Positions 1 through 10,779 of a DNA stretch of 64,000 bases are shown in pieces (position 1 is the stretch's first letter; each line of letters opens with the position of its first letter). Origin of the DNA: Ctenosaura bakeri (lineage: Eukaryota; Chordata; Lepidosauria; Squamata; Iguanidae); contig CAOLHI010000020.1 in assembly GCA_948474755.1 (NCBI GenBank), forward strand, positions 62,001 to 126,000. The letters run 5' to 3'. Position numbers and translations under genes: made by a program. Under the pieces are notes generated by a model. It was given only the letters and a program-made list of their open reading frames with translations. It made no database searches and was not told where the DNA came from.

Positions 1-1490
1 TGCTGTATAATGCCATAAAAACCTTTGTTCCTTCAGTGCTGGCATCTTTTGCATTATGTGCTATTGTTTTCTCTTTGAGTTACTAAGTAAAGACTTCTGA
101 AACACTCTGAGCAATTTTCTTTGAACTGGGGCTAGCCAGTACATGAAGTATAGCCAGTGGTCATGTTGGCAGGGGTTTCTAGAAGTTGTTGTCCAAAAAG
201 TAATTTTTTTCAAGTGATCAGATTATAGTGATATACACATAGAGAAGAGCTGCTTCTGAATTATAACTTCTAAACAAAGAAATGATGCTTCTTCAGCTAC
301 AAAAGAGTTGTGGCCAGAGGGAATAGCTGCATCAATATCACATTTCCAGCAAAAGAAAGTAGAAGGAATAAGGTATTTAACAAAAAATAGTTTTCTGGTT
401 AATGCAGACAGGCTAGTAGAAGTATTTATCTGCAGTTCCTTAATCCTCATTCTGAAGCTAGACACACTTGCTGGTGTCTGGTACTTTTTATTAAGTAACT
501 CCTTCTCCATTTTGGACACCTCGCTATTCTGAACAAATTTCCTGAGCCTCAAAGTAACTGGATAAGTCAGTTTTAGCAATATTGTAAATGCTTGAGGAGA
601 AAATTAAAGTGAGCTGTTAACACTGTTCTTTTTCCAGCCAGTGCTTTTCCATCAACCTCCCCACCTTTGCTGGTTTAATGTTTTCTAAGGCATTTCGATG
701 GAAAACTTAAAATACATGACTTTTTTTTTTCCTTTAATGATGAAGTTTGGAGCTTGGGAAGTCAGGGACAGATATAGCCAGCCTCATGACCCCGTGTGAC
801 TAGTCTGCTGTTTCAGCATTAAAACCATATTTCCTAAACCTTCCACATGATTGCATTTTGAATGCAAGAGCCTTTGAATATATGCATAGTGCTCGTCCTG
901 TCCAAATAGGCAGCAAATTATGCTCCCCTCATGACAATTTCTTAGTGAATGAACTCAGAACTGTGAAGTACTATTGTTATTCTGAAGCAGAAGTTATAGG
1001 GAAACTTATTTGGGAACAAACCACTTTGGACTCAGGCCTGGTCTATGCAGGCAACAGAATGATGCAGTACAGAGTACAGAAGTGGTCAAAGTTAGGGCCA
1101 GCCCAAACATTTTGCTTCCTTGGGTGATGGACAAGATGGTGCTTCCTTCTCCTCCCAGGTCCAGACATGAAGCTCAACCAAATTGACATTTACCTATTAT
1201 GTAAATACTGTTGACAAGAGGGCAGCACCTGAAGGCAACAGGAAAGCTTAGATGGTCATAGGCAGCACGTCCAGTTTTATCCATTCTGTCCCTTCCAGCA
1301 TCTGCTGCCCGAGATAGCTAGCATAGTGGATGCCCCAGACTGTAGTACTCCCTTCCCAGAAGTAGGATGGCCAGAATAGCCTCCTCCTTGTTGTCCTTCT
1401 AACAGGCTAAAACCATTTTAACCAGACAGGCTTTAAAAACATTCCAAAATAAATAAATTTAAAAAATAAAAAACCAAGCTAGGGGCTGCT
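1..1490. other. Unannotated AT-rich stretch
   Basis: I recognise no gene or repeat family here. Open frames are short, overlap on both strands and lack splice context or recognisable motifs. Ordinary non-coding vertebrate DNA is the default reading. Confidence 0.4.
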
Positions 1491-1494
1491 GCAT

Positions 1495-1812
1495 TGTTTT
1501 AATTGTTTGTAAGAGCTTTTTCTCTTTTAAAAATTGCATTTTATTCTATTACTGAGGTATAATTTTTTTAATACTACAAAAAGTTTAATTCTATTTTAAT
1601 ATGCATGTTTGTATGCTTTTGATTATCTTGTTCTGCTACACTGTGAACCATTTTGCATCTCAAGTTTGGGGCAAAAAAGCAGGCTATGAATGAATATAAG
1701 AATAATCCAGCAAAGGGGCTTGGGCACAATTAGCTATGTTTTAATTTATGTTGCAAACTGCCTTGGGCTCTGTGCTGGGAGAAAGGTGGGATATTAACTA
1801 ATTAACTGACTA
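1495..1812 (+). repeat. LINE 3'-UTR remnants (L2/CR1-like tail)
   Basis: A T-rich stretch leads to two copies of the wording typical of sauropsid L2/CR1 3' ends: a segment near 1635-1700 ending in a GCAGGCTATGAATGAAT-type tail, and 1750-1812 with GGGAGAAAGGTGGGATATTAA followed by a short ACTA repeat. Such tails normally end with a ATAAATAA-type microsatellite. No coding part remains. Assignment rests on the tail pattern only. Confidence 0.5.
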
Positions 1813-1846
1813 ACTAACTAACTAATATCCCACCCTTCTCCTAGCA
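1773..1846. repeat. Inverted repeat (hairpin) on the LINE tail
   Basis: Arms 1773-1796 and 1823-1846 are reverse complements with about two mismatches in 24 positions. They enclose a 26-nt loop made of TAACTAAC-type repeats. The left arm is the LINE tail and the right arm is its inverted copy, so this looks like a local inverted duplication at a LINE end. Confidence 0.75.
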
Positions 1847-2383
1847 CAAAGAGAAATTGATGTAATTAATTAGTTTAATTTAATAAAACCTGCAGGAAGG
1901 GAGCATGCCAATCAGTGACATCTATGTCAGTGAATCCATTTCAGGGTTTAATCTAAACTATACAGGAGCTATCCAGGGTGCTGAAAGGTATCCCCAAAAT
2001 TGGTCCAGCAACTCAGATATCTCCTTCAAAGTAAACTACAGCCCAGATTTAGCACCTCACTGACATGGAAGCCACTATACCCCAAAGATGCTTCCACATT
2101 TCCCCGAAGTGTAGTCCACATATAACTAGTGATGGTTTGAAGAAGAAAAATTAGGATTTCCAGTTATATGGAACTAAGCATCTAAACATCTAAACTAAAC
2201 TTCAATTAGATTTCTAATGCCCAAGTAGGACACCTGATGTGCTGATTTTCTATTTCTAAAGAAGCTTTTGTTGTTGTTTTATGTGGAAAACTATTTAGAA
2301 CTGGAATCTTCCACCTAAATTCCATTTTGTTACTTTCTATCTCATTCCTGAGAGGCCTAAATACTCTAAGGGCAACAGATACC

Positions 2384-2590
2384 ATCTGATCTTGGAAGCT
2401 AAGCTGGGTCAGCCCTGATTAGTATATGAGTGAGAGACTATCAATGAATACCAGGTCCTGCAGGTTATATTTCAGAGGAAGGAACTGGCAAAACTACCTC
2501 TGAGTATTCCTTGCCTAAGAAAACCCTATGAAATTCATGGAGTTGCGATGTCAATAGGTGACTTAAAGGCGCACACACATACACACCTCA
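2384..2590 (+). repeat. 5S rRNA-derived SINE (5S-Sauria type)
   Basis: The head, 2384 to about 2465, follows the 3' two-thirds of eukaryotic 5S rRNA: GATCTTGGAAGCTAAGCTGG, then GGTCAGCCCTGATTAGTA, GAGAGACTATC and GAATACCAGGTCCTGCAGG. This covers the internal control region used by RNA polymerase III. The body then has the AAACCCTATGAAATTCATGG segment and a tail (CGATGTCAATAGGTGACTTAAAGGCGCACACAC) of the kind shared with Bov-B-mobilised SINEs. The first ~40 nt of 5S are missing or too diverged, so this is a retroposon copy and not a functional 5S gene. Confidence 0.88.
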
Positions 2591-2594
2591 TTCC

Positions 2595-4170
2595 CACTTG
2601 ATTCCCTTGCCTATATAGACAAGGCCTTTTTGTAACATCATTTGGATCAAACTGCATAATCTATACTTCCTTGTTCTCAGTGCATTGATGTCACCTTCCT
2701 CTTGACATAGCATTGTGCTCTGATATTCTCTATTCTGCAGTGGTCAGTAGCCGCAGTTGCTGTTATTACTTAGCAATAGCAGTTGTTAGGATAGCCCAAG
2801 ACATTTTGCTGCCTGTGGTAGAGCAGCAAAAGATCCCCTCTACTAGTCAAGGTACATCATAAGTGAAGTCAGCCTACTCATCTTGGCATATCAAGCAGAA
2901 AGTGCATCTTCCTCACTATGCCTGTAAAAATGCAGTAACAACAGACTATCAGTTTGCTGCCCTGCCATCACACCTCAGGCCTGTTTTCTGAGGCAACTGA
3001 TTCACTCTACTTAAAGTTAATGCTAGTGCTAGCAATAGTATCAGCAGTTCATCGTGAGCTCTTGCTTTTCTGCAGCAGTATAGGAACTGTTTTCCTTGCC
3101 AGACCTCTTAAACTATGCAATTCCTAACCTTCTCTGAATCTGTCCCAGATCTAACAGTAAGTAGGTGCATTCCCTTCTCCATCCTCCATGAAGAGAGCTG
3201 AAGCAAAGCCCCACAACATGTGATTAGGGGCTGATTTATATATCAGAAGTAATATTTTGCTGAATCCATAGATATTGGGACCTCACAATTGCAAATCCAA
3301 AAATATTAAACAAACTAGCATATTTACTCAGCATTGCCTGGGGTTCACAAAAATGTCTTCTCCATTTCCTGTAACTTTGCTCCATATTTCCCAATGCAAT
3401 CTGTATTCAGAGTTATTTACATACACAGTTTGGGTTCCTGAGGGAGTACACTGGCCTCCTCATAAAGAGATTGGGTTCCTGTGGGAATTCACTGTCCTCC
3501 TCCTTGCTGCTAGGCCTCAATTCCATAGCAACTGCCCTATTCCAGTACCTGTAACTTTTCCCTATAGTCCCCAGTCCAATCTGTGTTCTCTCGCAATGTT
3601 GATGTACTGGCTTTTGATTTTTTTTTTTTTTTTTTGCTTTCTATTGAATTTGTGCAATGGCTTTACACTTGCCCATCCCAGGTGTTGCCCTGTGAGAGCT
3701 ACTGGCTAATCGGAATACTGAGGTACAATTACTGCACTCAGTTATAGGCATTCAGAACTTTTGGCCCCTATCATAAACTTGCAGTTTCTTTTCCTCGGCA
3801 ACTAATTGGTCACTGTATGAACAGAATGTTGAGAAAGTTTGGCTGTTCTTACAATTCTTCTTATGTACATGATGTCCAGTCAATATTCCCATGGGAGTTT
3901 GCGAGCCATTGCTAGACCATTTCCTCATCCACTCCAGTTAGTGTAGCCAATGTTCAATAAGTGTGAGAGCTCTAGTCTGAAAAAAATCTTGAGGGCCACA
4001 AATTTCACACACGCCTCACAGCATTTGCAAGGTGAAACTGAGTGAGGTTGAACTGAATTGGTGTCAAGTGTTCAGGAATTTAAGAGGAGGAAATGTTTAT
4101 GTACAGAATATGATGTTATATGCTGATTATCCAGCTACAATCATTCTCATGACAGACTGATTTTTCAGGT
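2595..4170. other. Unannotated stretch
   Basis: No recognisable gene or repeat. A run of T at about 3619-3637 and a 144-codon open frame over 3275-3709 are present. The frame is low-complexity in places and has no recognisable domain, so I do not call it a gene. Confidence 0.4.
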
Positions 4171-4175
4171 CTGCC

Positions 4176-4251
4176 CTTTCTCTACATCATTATTTATATA
4201 TATATATACATATATATATATGTATATATATATATAATGATGTAGAGAAAG
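4176..4251. repeat. Palindrome with AT core
   Basis: CTTTCTCTACATCAT at the left edge is mirrored by ATGATGTAGAGAAAG at the right edge, around a TA-rich centre with TATACATATA/TATATGTATA symmetry. The whole ~76 bp is self-complementary apart from minor mismatches, and could extrude as a cruciform. Confidence 0.85.
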
Positions 4252-4257
4252 TATATA

Positions 4258-4314
<57 letters not shown>
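4252..4314. repeat. (TA)n microsatellite
   Basis: A nearly uninterrupted TA dinucleotide run with a short TGTGTG interruption near its start. It directly follows the palindrome. Confidence 0.95.
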
Positions 4315-4317
<3 letters not shown>

Positions 4318-4329
4318 CAACTTTTCACA

Positions 4330-5455
4330 GAGCAAATCATAGGAAAAACAAAAAAAATAGTTTATTGGGAGGCAAATACAGGGTGAAAATATATGTTATC
4401 ATTCTCTTATAAAGTATGGAAAGGAACCAGAATGAAATATAAACAAGTACGTATTCCAAACCTAGTAGTCGTTTCATTATGTCCTTAGATCCCAGTCCCA
4501 TTGATGGTTGTTCAGAAAAAGCAATAATGGAAACTATTTCAGAGAATTATAATCCAACAGACTATAAGCTCAGGAATGAATTTCCTTCTCATAACAAGTT
4601 TTTCCCAGAGATGCAAGCCTTTGCAATCAGACATGCAAAATAATTCCAGGTTTACTTTCCAATGACCAATCACAACACAAACCATACTGAATGCAAGATA
4701 TTTAGTACAGGTGAGAAGACTTGTGTGCTATGATACACGGAAATGTTTCATCACTTGAGGGAACACTCCTAAAATGTGATAAATGTATCACTTGTTTGAC
4801 CCTGGGCTATAACTAATGCCAAGAGAAAAGGCTGCACCTGTGTTATCTCCTTCTATACCAACCATTGCAGTTACACACACCCCAGTAAATTCTTATGCTT
4901 CTTATTTAACCAAATTGTATTTAGGCAGGGGGATGTCTTGAATTTATGAGCATTATATCTAACAGATCAAACCCCAAGTCTGCACCATTCTCATGAAAGA
5001 TGTAAACAAGTGAACATGTGCTTCTTTTATTTTTATTTTTTTTATTTCATACTTCACTTTTCTTGCATTATATTGACTGAAAATATAATTTCAAAAGTAT
5101 ACAAGGTGACATACAAAAACCCTCTTATGCACTAGATAGTTGGAAGGGTCCTCAGGAAATGAAGATGCACAATGGACAGTGATAGTTTCTACTCCTGTTC
5201 ATCTTCATTGTAAATTGGGTTTGATGCCAACAGACATCATATGACTTGGTACCAAACAGTACATAAATGAGTAGAAACCAAACCTTGTTGAATCAGGACT
5301 AAGGTTTACTCATCTACATAATATCCTATAAACTGTAGATATCCTACAGTAGCTCTAACAGCCACAGGCACAGCAATAGATTGTATACACCTGATATCAT
5401 ATGAAGTGAATGATAATAACACTGTAGGGTGCAGGACATAAGTAGTAGGGTTGTA
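4330..5455. other. Unannotated AT-rich stretch
   Basis: No recognisable gene or repeat. Near 5025-5045 there is a T/A-rich run only. Confidence 0.4.
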
Positions 5456-5461
5456 TAGCTC

Positions 5462-5560
5462 CTGTCAAAAAGTGACTTATGACCTGTCAGAATAATTGAT
5501 TTATAACTTGTCAAAATGATTGATTTATGACCTGTGAAAAACGGTTGACACCTGTCAATC
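5462..5560. repeat. Short tandem array of a 20-24 bp CCTGTCAAA unit
   Basis: Five successive units begin with CCTGTCA or a one-base variant and end with TGATTTATGA or similar. Examples are CCTGTCAAAAAGTGACTTATGA, CCTGTCAGAATAATTGATTTATAA and CTTGTCAAAATGATTGATTTATGA. The last unit, CCTGTCAATCAC, runs into the inverted sequence that reappears at 11068-11142. The array therefore looks like a multiplied tip motif on one side only. Confidence 0.8.
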
Positions 5561-5620
5561 ACTCTCACCCAGATATACTAGGGCGGGACATCCTGAATGG
5601 GTTGTGTGCCCTCCCCATGA
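5543..5620 (+). repeat. Left copy of the inverted repeat (GGGCGGG-containing)
   Basis: Carries ACCTGTCAATCAC, ACTAGGGCGGGA and AATGGGTTGTGTG, matched in reverse complement at the right copy. It contains a GC-box-like GGGCGGG. Confidence 0.75.
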
Positions 5621-5899
5621 GGTGAGGTGTAGGTTACAGGTCGTGGATTATTATGTGGAGATGGAGAGTGGGGTGCAAGTTTTGGGTTATGTGGGGGTGG
5701 GGAGTGGGGTGCAGGCTCTGGGTTGTTTAGGGAAGGGGGTGTACTAACACCTTCAAGATCCAGAAATTCTGGCACAAAATATTGTAAAGCCTCCTAAGAG
5801 GGCATCATTTGAGAAGCAGATTTTTAAAAAAATTTCCTTAGACCCTTTCCTAGAGGTTGAAAGTTTCTTTTTTTGCCCTGTTTAATATTTTAACATCCA

Positions 5900-6500
5900 T
5901 TTTTCTCCAGTACTTCATTTCATTGATAGGCTTCCTTTTTCCTTTCTGGATTTTGGGGGGTTGAAGTGAGGATTGTCCCCACCTACTTGCACATTTTCAA
6001 AGGACGCATCAACACAAACCACATAGTCAAAGTGTTCTTTAATAGCATCAGAAATATCATCCAGACCTGAACCTCACACTGTGCACTAGTTGCAAGTTTG
6101 TGCACAGCTGTTCAATAGCTAGCATTATGTTCTGTTGCCCTCAGAATCTGCTGAGTACACACATACAATTTCCAATACTTCAACATATCCTAAGAATTTG
6201 TACAAAAGGATTAATTGCAGAGTTTGAGGATCCCTCATGTCTTTGCCTCTTATGAGCAGGTTCTTCATTGTTGCCTCAAACAGAGGCAAAACCCAGTCAT
6301 CAGTAACTGAACCTCCCCCATCTGTCATCATCTTTTAACTTTTTATTGTCTAAAACAGAGGAATAGGCATCAGTAATTGAACCCCTCCTTCTCAGATGCA
6401 CAGACTTATGATAAGCATTCTTACCGGTTGTCTTCTTTTTCTTTTCAGCTGTACCCTTGGGGGAAAGCTTATGCTCTGTGATGGCCTCTGCAACCACAGA
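5900..6500 (-). pseudogene. Decayed coding-like segment, unidentified
   Basis: Three short minus-strand frames lie close together. A Lys/Arg-rich frame covers 6497-6300 and a 60-odd-residue frame 6331-6125. A frame from about 6080 to 5918 reads DDISDAIKEHFDYVVCVDAS followed by a basic end. Composition is protein-like and the frames follow one another with shifts, as expected for a decaying gene. I could not identify the family. Chance open frames remain possible. Confidence 0.22.
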
Positions 6501-6690
6501 GAGCCATATTAGTAAATTCTTATGCTTCTTTACAGTACATCCTTAGTCTCTCTCTCTCACCAGTGTCAGAAAAACAACCAAAATAAGAACTGATGTAGTG
6601 AGAAAGATAATGTCTCACTTCATCTGGAGACAAAATAAACATGGCTAGCTTGAACATACAGGAGAAAGGGAGATGTGCAGGGACATGCAT

Positions 6691-6837
6691 CAGTGGCAGA
6701 GCTTGGAGTGCATGGAGGGGAAGCAGGAGGGGGCATGGTTGCATCACTCGGAAGCATGGTTATGAGCTGGGATGCCCCCAAAACATTGTAGCTGGGGGCA
6801 AACTGTCCCCAGCACCCCCCTGTCGCTATGGAACTGA
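6691..6837. mobile_element. Small hAT-like non-autonomous element
   Basis: Starts CAGTGGCAGAGCTTGGAGTG and ends GCTATGGAACTG, so both ends begin CAG in outward reading, as in hAT elements. The left end and GC-rich interior match, in reverse orientation, the element at 44983-45173. The flanking 8 bp (ACATGCAT and ATATACAG) match poorly, so the ends or the target duplication are degraded. Confidence 0.5.
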
Positions 6838-7015
6838 TATACAGTAAGTATAGAATGGCACATGGCTAGCTTGAACAGACAGACAGACTGTACGGAGGCA
6901 TCTGGGACATGCCCCAAAGTTGTCAAGTAAAACCAAGGACTAGGCACATCCTCTGTGTGTGAGAGTGATGTAGTTTAAGAACATCTTCAAGAGACCATGC
7001 AGGAGCAAACATACA

Positions 7016-8062
7016 GGCCCTTTCCACACGAGGCGTGTGAAGCGGTTCACGCTGTTTCTTATCGGATCCAGATAACGCAGGCTTTCCCTCGTTTGCTTCC
7101 TCACAGCTCCTCCGTATGTTTCCTTTTGATTCGGAGAAGTGCAACTTCATGTATTCACACTACTTTGGCAGTGACCACTCCCACTACTCCCCTCACCCTG
7201 TCCCGGTGGCTGTGATTGGCTTATTTTTTTTTCTTTTGGGTTGGTATGTTTGTATGTACCTATCCACCTATGTAGGTACATATTTGCCAGTGTATAAGAG
7301 GCAGTTTCCCTGCCAAAATGTCTTCTGAAAATGAGGTGCCAATATGGTTACTCCCCCCACCCAGGCAGATCACCTGGCAGAGCAAAGTTGGGAGAGCGAT
7401 CTCACGCTCCCTGCTCATCTCTGCCCCGCTGTTAGCACGATCCTGCCTCAGGAATGGGGAGAGGGAGCTTCTTACATACACACACACACACACACACGCT
7501 CCCTCCCTCCCTTTCCAACCTTGGCAGGAAAGTTTCCTTGCAAGGAGGAGAGGAATGGGGGGAAACAGTTTCTTATAATATAGTCCAAAAATAGGGTGCT
7601 CTTATAGGGCAGTGTGTTTAATGCCAGCAAATACAGTAAAACATTTGCAAAATGGAAAACAGCTCTCTCCTTTTAACATGCCTGTGCTGTGTTTTGTCCA
7701 GTTACTCCATTTAGTTTGCTGAACAAAACAAAAAATGGTGCCTGTCTGTCCTTTGGTGGATGGGGACAGCTGGAGAAGGTGAGTACGCCCACAGCCCACC
7801 CTCCGCTGCCCACCAATTCGCACTGGTGCAAATGTGCATATCTGCACCACTGCGAAAGTCTGAATCTGCTCAATCTTAAAAATTTGTTTTAGATTTTTTC
7901 CAGTTTTCAAATAGTGTGCTTTTCCACCACATGGGGGTGCATTAACTCGGGATTATATGTGGAACGATGGTAAATAAAGCAAACCTAGTTCGCTCTCATG
8001 TGCAGAACAGCTCCATGCCAAAACACATTGACCCATGTTAATAACCCCATGTGGAAAGGGCC
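7016..8062. mobile_element. Non-autonomous DNA transposon, GGCCCTTTCC termini (1.05 kb)
   Basis: Left end GGCCCTTTCCACACGAGG and right end CCATGTGGAAAGGGCC form terminal inverted repeats of the superfamily seen throughout the window. The interior has unusual CpG content near the left end, an (AC)n tract at 7473-7498 and no transposase. Flanks ACA and AAG do not match. It lies within the 5543-11142 candidate element and so inserted after it. Confidence 0.7.
7473..7498. repeat. (AC)n microsatellite
   Basis: About 12 AC units inside the 1-kb transposon. Confidence 0.95.
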
Positions 8063-8727
8063 AAGTCTCTTTGAATATTATTTGAGGATAGTGTGTGGAG
8101 AAACACTCCAAAGACACCATCCAAAAGAATATTTATTTTTACACCAAATTTCTTCTATGGTTCAGAATGAAATAGAAGAAAAGCTAGCCCATGTCCTCAG
8201 CTCAGTTCAATTGATGCTGCCAAGCAAATCTTTTAATTAGTGATGGAGATAACATTGGAGGATGGACAGACCACCAAGGGAAGAATTCTAAATATTTTTG
8301 TGTTTGCTGGATTCCTTGCTTAGACTTTAAAGGAATATGGAATTCCTTTGCAAAATGAATAATTGCAAGGTCTTTCACAGTATCATGCAGAATGTTTGAT
8401 TTAAAAAAACATGGAGAATGGATCACAAAGAACTACATAAAGGTAACTCTATTTGTGTAAAATGTATCTATTTGTTAGAGTGTAAAGAAACACATTGATG
8501 AACAGTACTTAAAAATCCAATGTTCCTTTTCTTTTTGTAGGGAAATGGGCTTTTCATGACGTTTGAAAATCACTGGCAACCCGCACCTCAATATGTCAAG
8601 AAAGACTTGTGGCCATTTTAAAAAAGTTTATAACATTCAAGTGGCTTTTTCTTCCTGTTGAAATGGTCTTGTATTAAAATGATTTTACTGTAACTTAAAA
8701 AATACGCAAATATTTAAATTGCTCTTT

Positions 8728-9090
8728 GACTTTATAATGAATATACAATTATATAACCTGTTGAACAGTTACATATAGTAGCAGATAAAAAAAATCTAAA
8801 CAAGCACATATATCAGGGCTTGCCCCATTTTTAAGAGCATTTCTCCCCCACACACACACACAATGCATGAATGAAATGGAAGGGTCTGTTTTATACACTT
8901 CACTGTAGCAGTGACTTTATAATGAATATGCAAGTATATAAACTGCTGAACAATTACATATAGCAGCAAATAAAAATCTAAACAAACACATACATCAGAG
9001 CTTATGCCATTTTAAAGAACATTCTCCCTCCCCACAAATAGAGAGACAGGAAGAGAGAGAATGAAATGGAAGAGGGGGGCAAAAATTCTT
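8728..9090. repeat. Imperfect tandem duplication, period ~185 bp
   Basis: GACTTTATAATGAATAT starts both copies (8728 and 8913). Each continues through TATATAAC(C)TG, a TTGAACA/CTGAACA step, TACATATAG(T/C)AGCA, AAATCTAAACAA, ACATATATCAG or ACATACATCAG, and ends AATGAAATGGAAG. Divergence is moderate, so the duplication is not recent. Confidence 0.85.
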
Positions 9091-9197
9091 AGACACATAC
9101 TAACTCACAGAAAGAACATACTTACATAGCTCAGAAATAGAAGGCTATCCTGGGAAGGAGCACAAGCTCTGTTGAGCATCTCTTTAAAGTTTCAAGC

Positions 9198-9492
9198 AGT
9201 ACAAGGTGCCTCTTTATAGTCCTTAAGGTTTTTGAAGTCAGTATGGATTAAACCAAAGTTTTAGCCAGAAAGTTCTGGTTTTTAAACTCTGCCTGTATGT
9301 CACAATTTCTTTCTTTTAGTTTATCTTTGCCTTGCAGAGGACTTAAATTGGTGGAAGTTAACCTTACAAGGATCATGAAGAACAAGATAAACAGAAGTAC
9401 ATGATGCCTCCTTGTAGTCATTAGGGTTTTTGAAGTCGGTACGTGAATTAAACCAAAGTTTTAGTTAGAAAGCACTGGTTTGTAAACTATGC
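9198..9492. repeat. Imperfect tandem duplication, period ~198 bp
   Basis: AGTACAAGGTGCCTC...GGTTTTTGAAGTCAGTA...ATTAAACCAAAGTTTTAG at 9198-9295 recurs at 9396-9492 as AGTACATGATGCCTCC...GGTTTTTGAAGTCGGTA...ATTAAACCAAAGTTTTAG. About 100 bp of each unit is clearly alike. The intervening part of the second unit was not traced. Confidence 0.85.
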
Positions 9493-9663
9493 CTATTTTC
9501 CTGTTTTTCAAAACCACAAAGGGGCCTAATGGCTCCTCTGCTCTATCAGAAAGAATGCATGTGATAATAAGATCAAGCCAGTAAATTAGCCCACATATTG
9601 CAAACCTACTTGGTTTTACTAACATTTTATTCTTACTCAGTATTTGAAAAAAAAAGACAAAGC

Positions 9664-9765
9664 AACAGCAGATTTGTTTTATTTGCAGAGGTTAGAATCC
9701 CTATGTAAGACAACAGCAGGTTTTGTTTTTATTCAACAGTTATTTACAGGTGTTAGAAACCATTT
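9664..9765. repeat. Short direct duplication (ACAACAGCAG unit)
   Basis: Two ~50-bp units begin CAACAGCAG, then GTTTTATTTGCAGAGGTTAGAA or GTTTTTATTCAACAG...CAGGTGTTAGAA, and end with TATGTAAG or TTATAAGG. This is the third independent local duplication within 1.1 kb. Confidence 0.6.
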
Positions 9766-10196
9766 ATAAGGTCTCTTTTTAATAACAGTTTGGACACAAT
9801 GTAACTGTTCTTTGTCAATAGGTTTCAGCAAATTGTTTAGAAATTAATAACATTTTTCAGTTTGCATCTTTGTCATTAAGGTGTTTAAAACTTGATTCAC
9901 ATTTTCTTGCTTTAACTTCAGAATATTTAAACCATATGCTACCATAATGATTTCTTGAAGTGTATTTATGAAGCATATTTTACTATATATTTTCTTCAAA
10001 TGTTTAGATTTTTGTTCCATATTTGACAAGGGTGTGATTGTGGTGACTCTTGAGCTTAACAAGCCCAACATTTTTTCTTTAGATATTCATTGAGAATGTT
10101 TTAAATAAACACATAAAGGATGACTGTTGTCAAAGATTTCATTGCTCTCCATTTTTTCTTTGATGAAATTGGTGCTGCTTCCAGGCTCACAATCCT

Positions 10197-10703
10197 TTAC
10201 ATTCTGACATGTGCAGGTTGGGTGGACACCAGCTCTAAAGAGTCCTGAAATTTAAAGAAAATAGGTTTGAATCTGTTCTATACAATATGTCTGCGCTACG
10301 GATCTCTATGTTTACTAACCTGTACTTCTTCTGTGAATGCCAGCTTCAGCAAAGCTATAGTGCATGGTCCCTGGACATTTGTTTCAGCAACTTGTACATC
10401 ACCACAGCTTGTTCCAGGTTCCTACAAATTAAGAACACTGATTATTGGTTTCTGGTTTCCACCAAGGTAGCCCTAAACTCTCCAGAGTTTTCCATTTTAT
10501 TTTACCTGCACTGTAGCATTCTCTGCTGAGAGAGAGTCCAACATGGTCTGCCACATTTGGGACTCTTCCTCTTGTAGAAGCTCCAGTGGACAATTCTCTT
10601 TATTGGAATCTGTGTCCATATTGCATTTTTGAAAATAAGGTTTCAGGGCTGTTGGAGAGGTAATGACTTCTGTAAGCCTCAGAGGGGTGCTTGGCACCTC
10701 CAT
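10197..10703 (-). CDS. Possible three-exon small gene with a KEN motif (unidentified)
   Basis: Read on the minus strand, an ATG at 10703 in a good Kozak context (AACATGG) opens exon 1 (10703-10506, 66 codons), which ends CAG|GTAAAA. Exon 2 is 10421-10320 (34 codons) with acceptor TTTGTAG and donor CAG|GTTAGT. Exon 3 begins at 10244 after AAATTTCAG and stops at TAA ending at 10197. Both introns (84 and 75 bp) are GT-AG and phase 0, and the joined frame is open for 115 codons. Exon 1 contains DSNKENCPL, a KEN-box-like motif, and a Ser/Thr-Pro-rich N-terminus. I do not recognise the family. Exon 2 is also partly open in another frame, and with short introns chance is possible. A five-CCAAT-box region lies upstream. 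Confidence 0.3.
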
Positions 10704-10779
10704 GTTGTCTCCACAGAACTTGTCTGGACTTGCAAAAAATGGCCGCTTCTCCCTCCACAATAAATCTCTCCATAGGCTC

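Noticed and set aside
2384..2466. A 5S rRNA gene
   Set aside because: The first ~40 nt are missing, the 5S part is diverged and it is fused to a SINE body and tail, so it is a retroposon.
3275..3709. 144-codon plus-strand frame
   Set aside because: No domain, a run of Phe from a T tract, and no splice or promoter support. Length is within chance for AT-moderate DNA of this size.
5578..5775. Pro/His-rich 65-codon minus-strand frame
   Set aside because: It arises from a G/T-rich degenerate repeat (GGGGTGCA-type words) just inside the left inverted repeat. No independent support.
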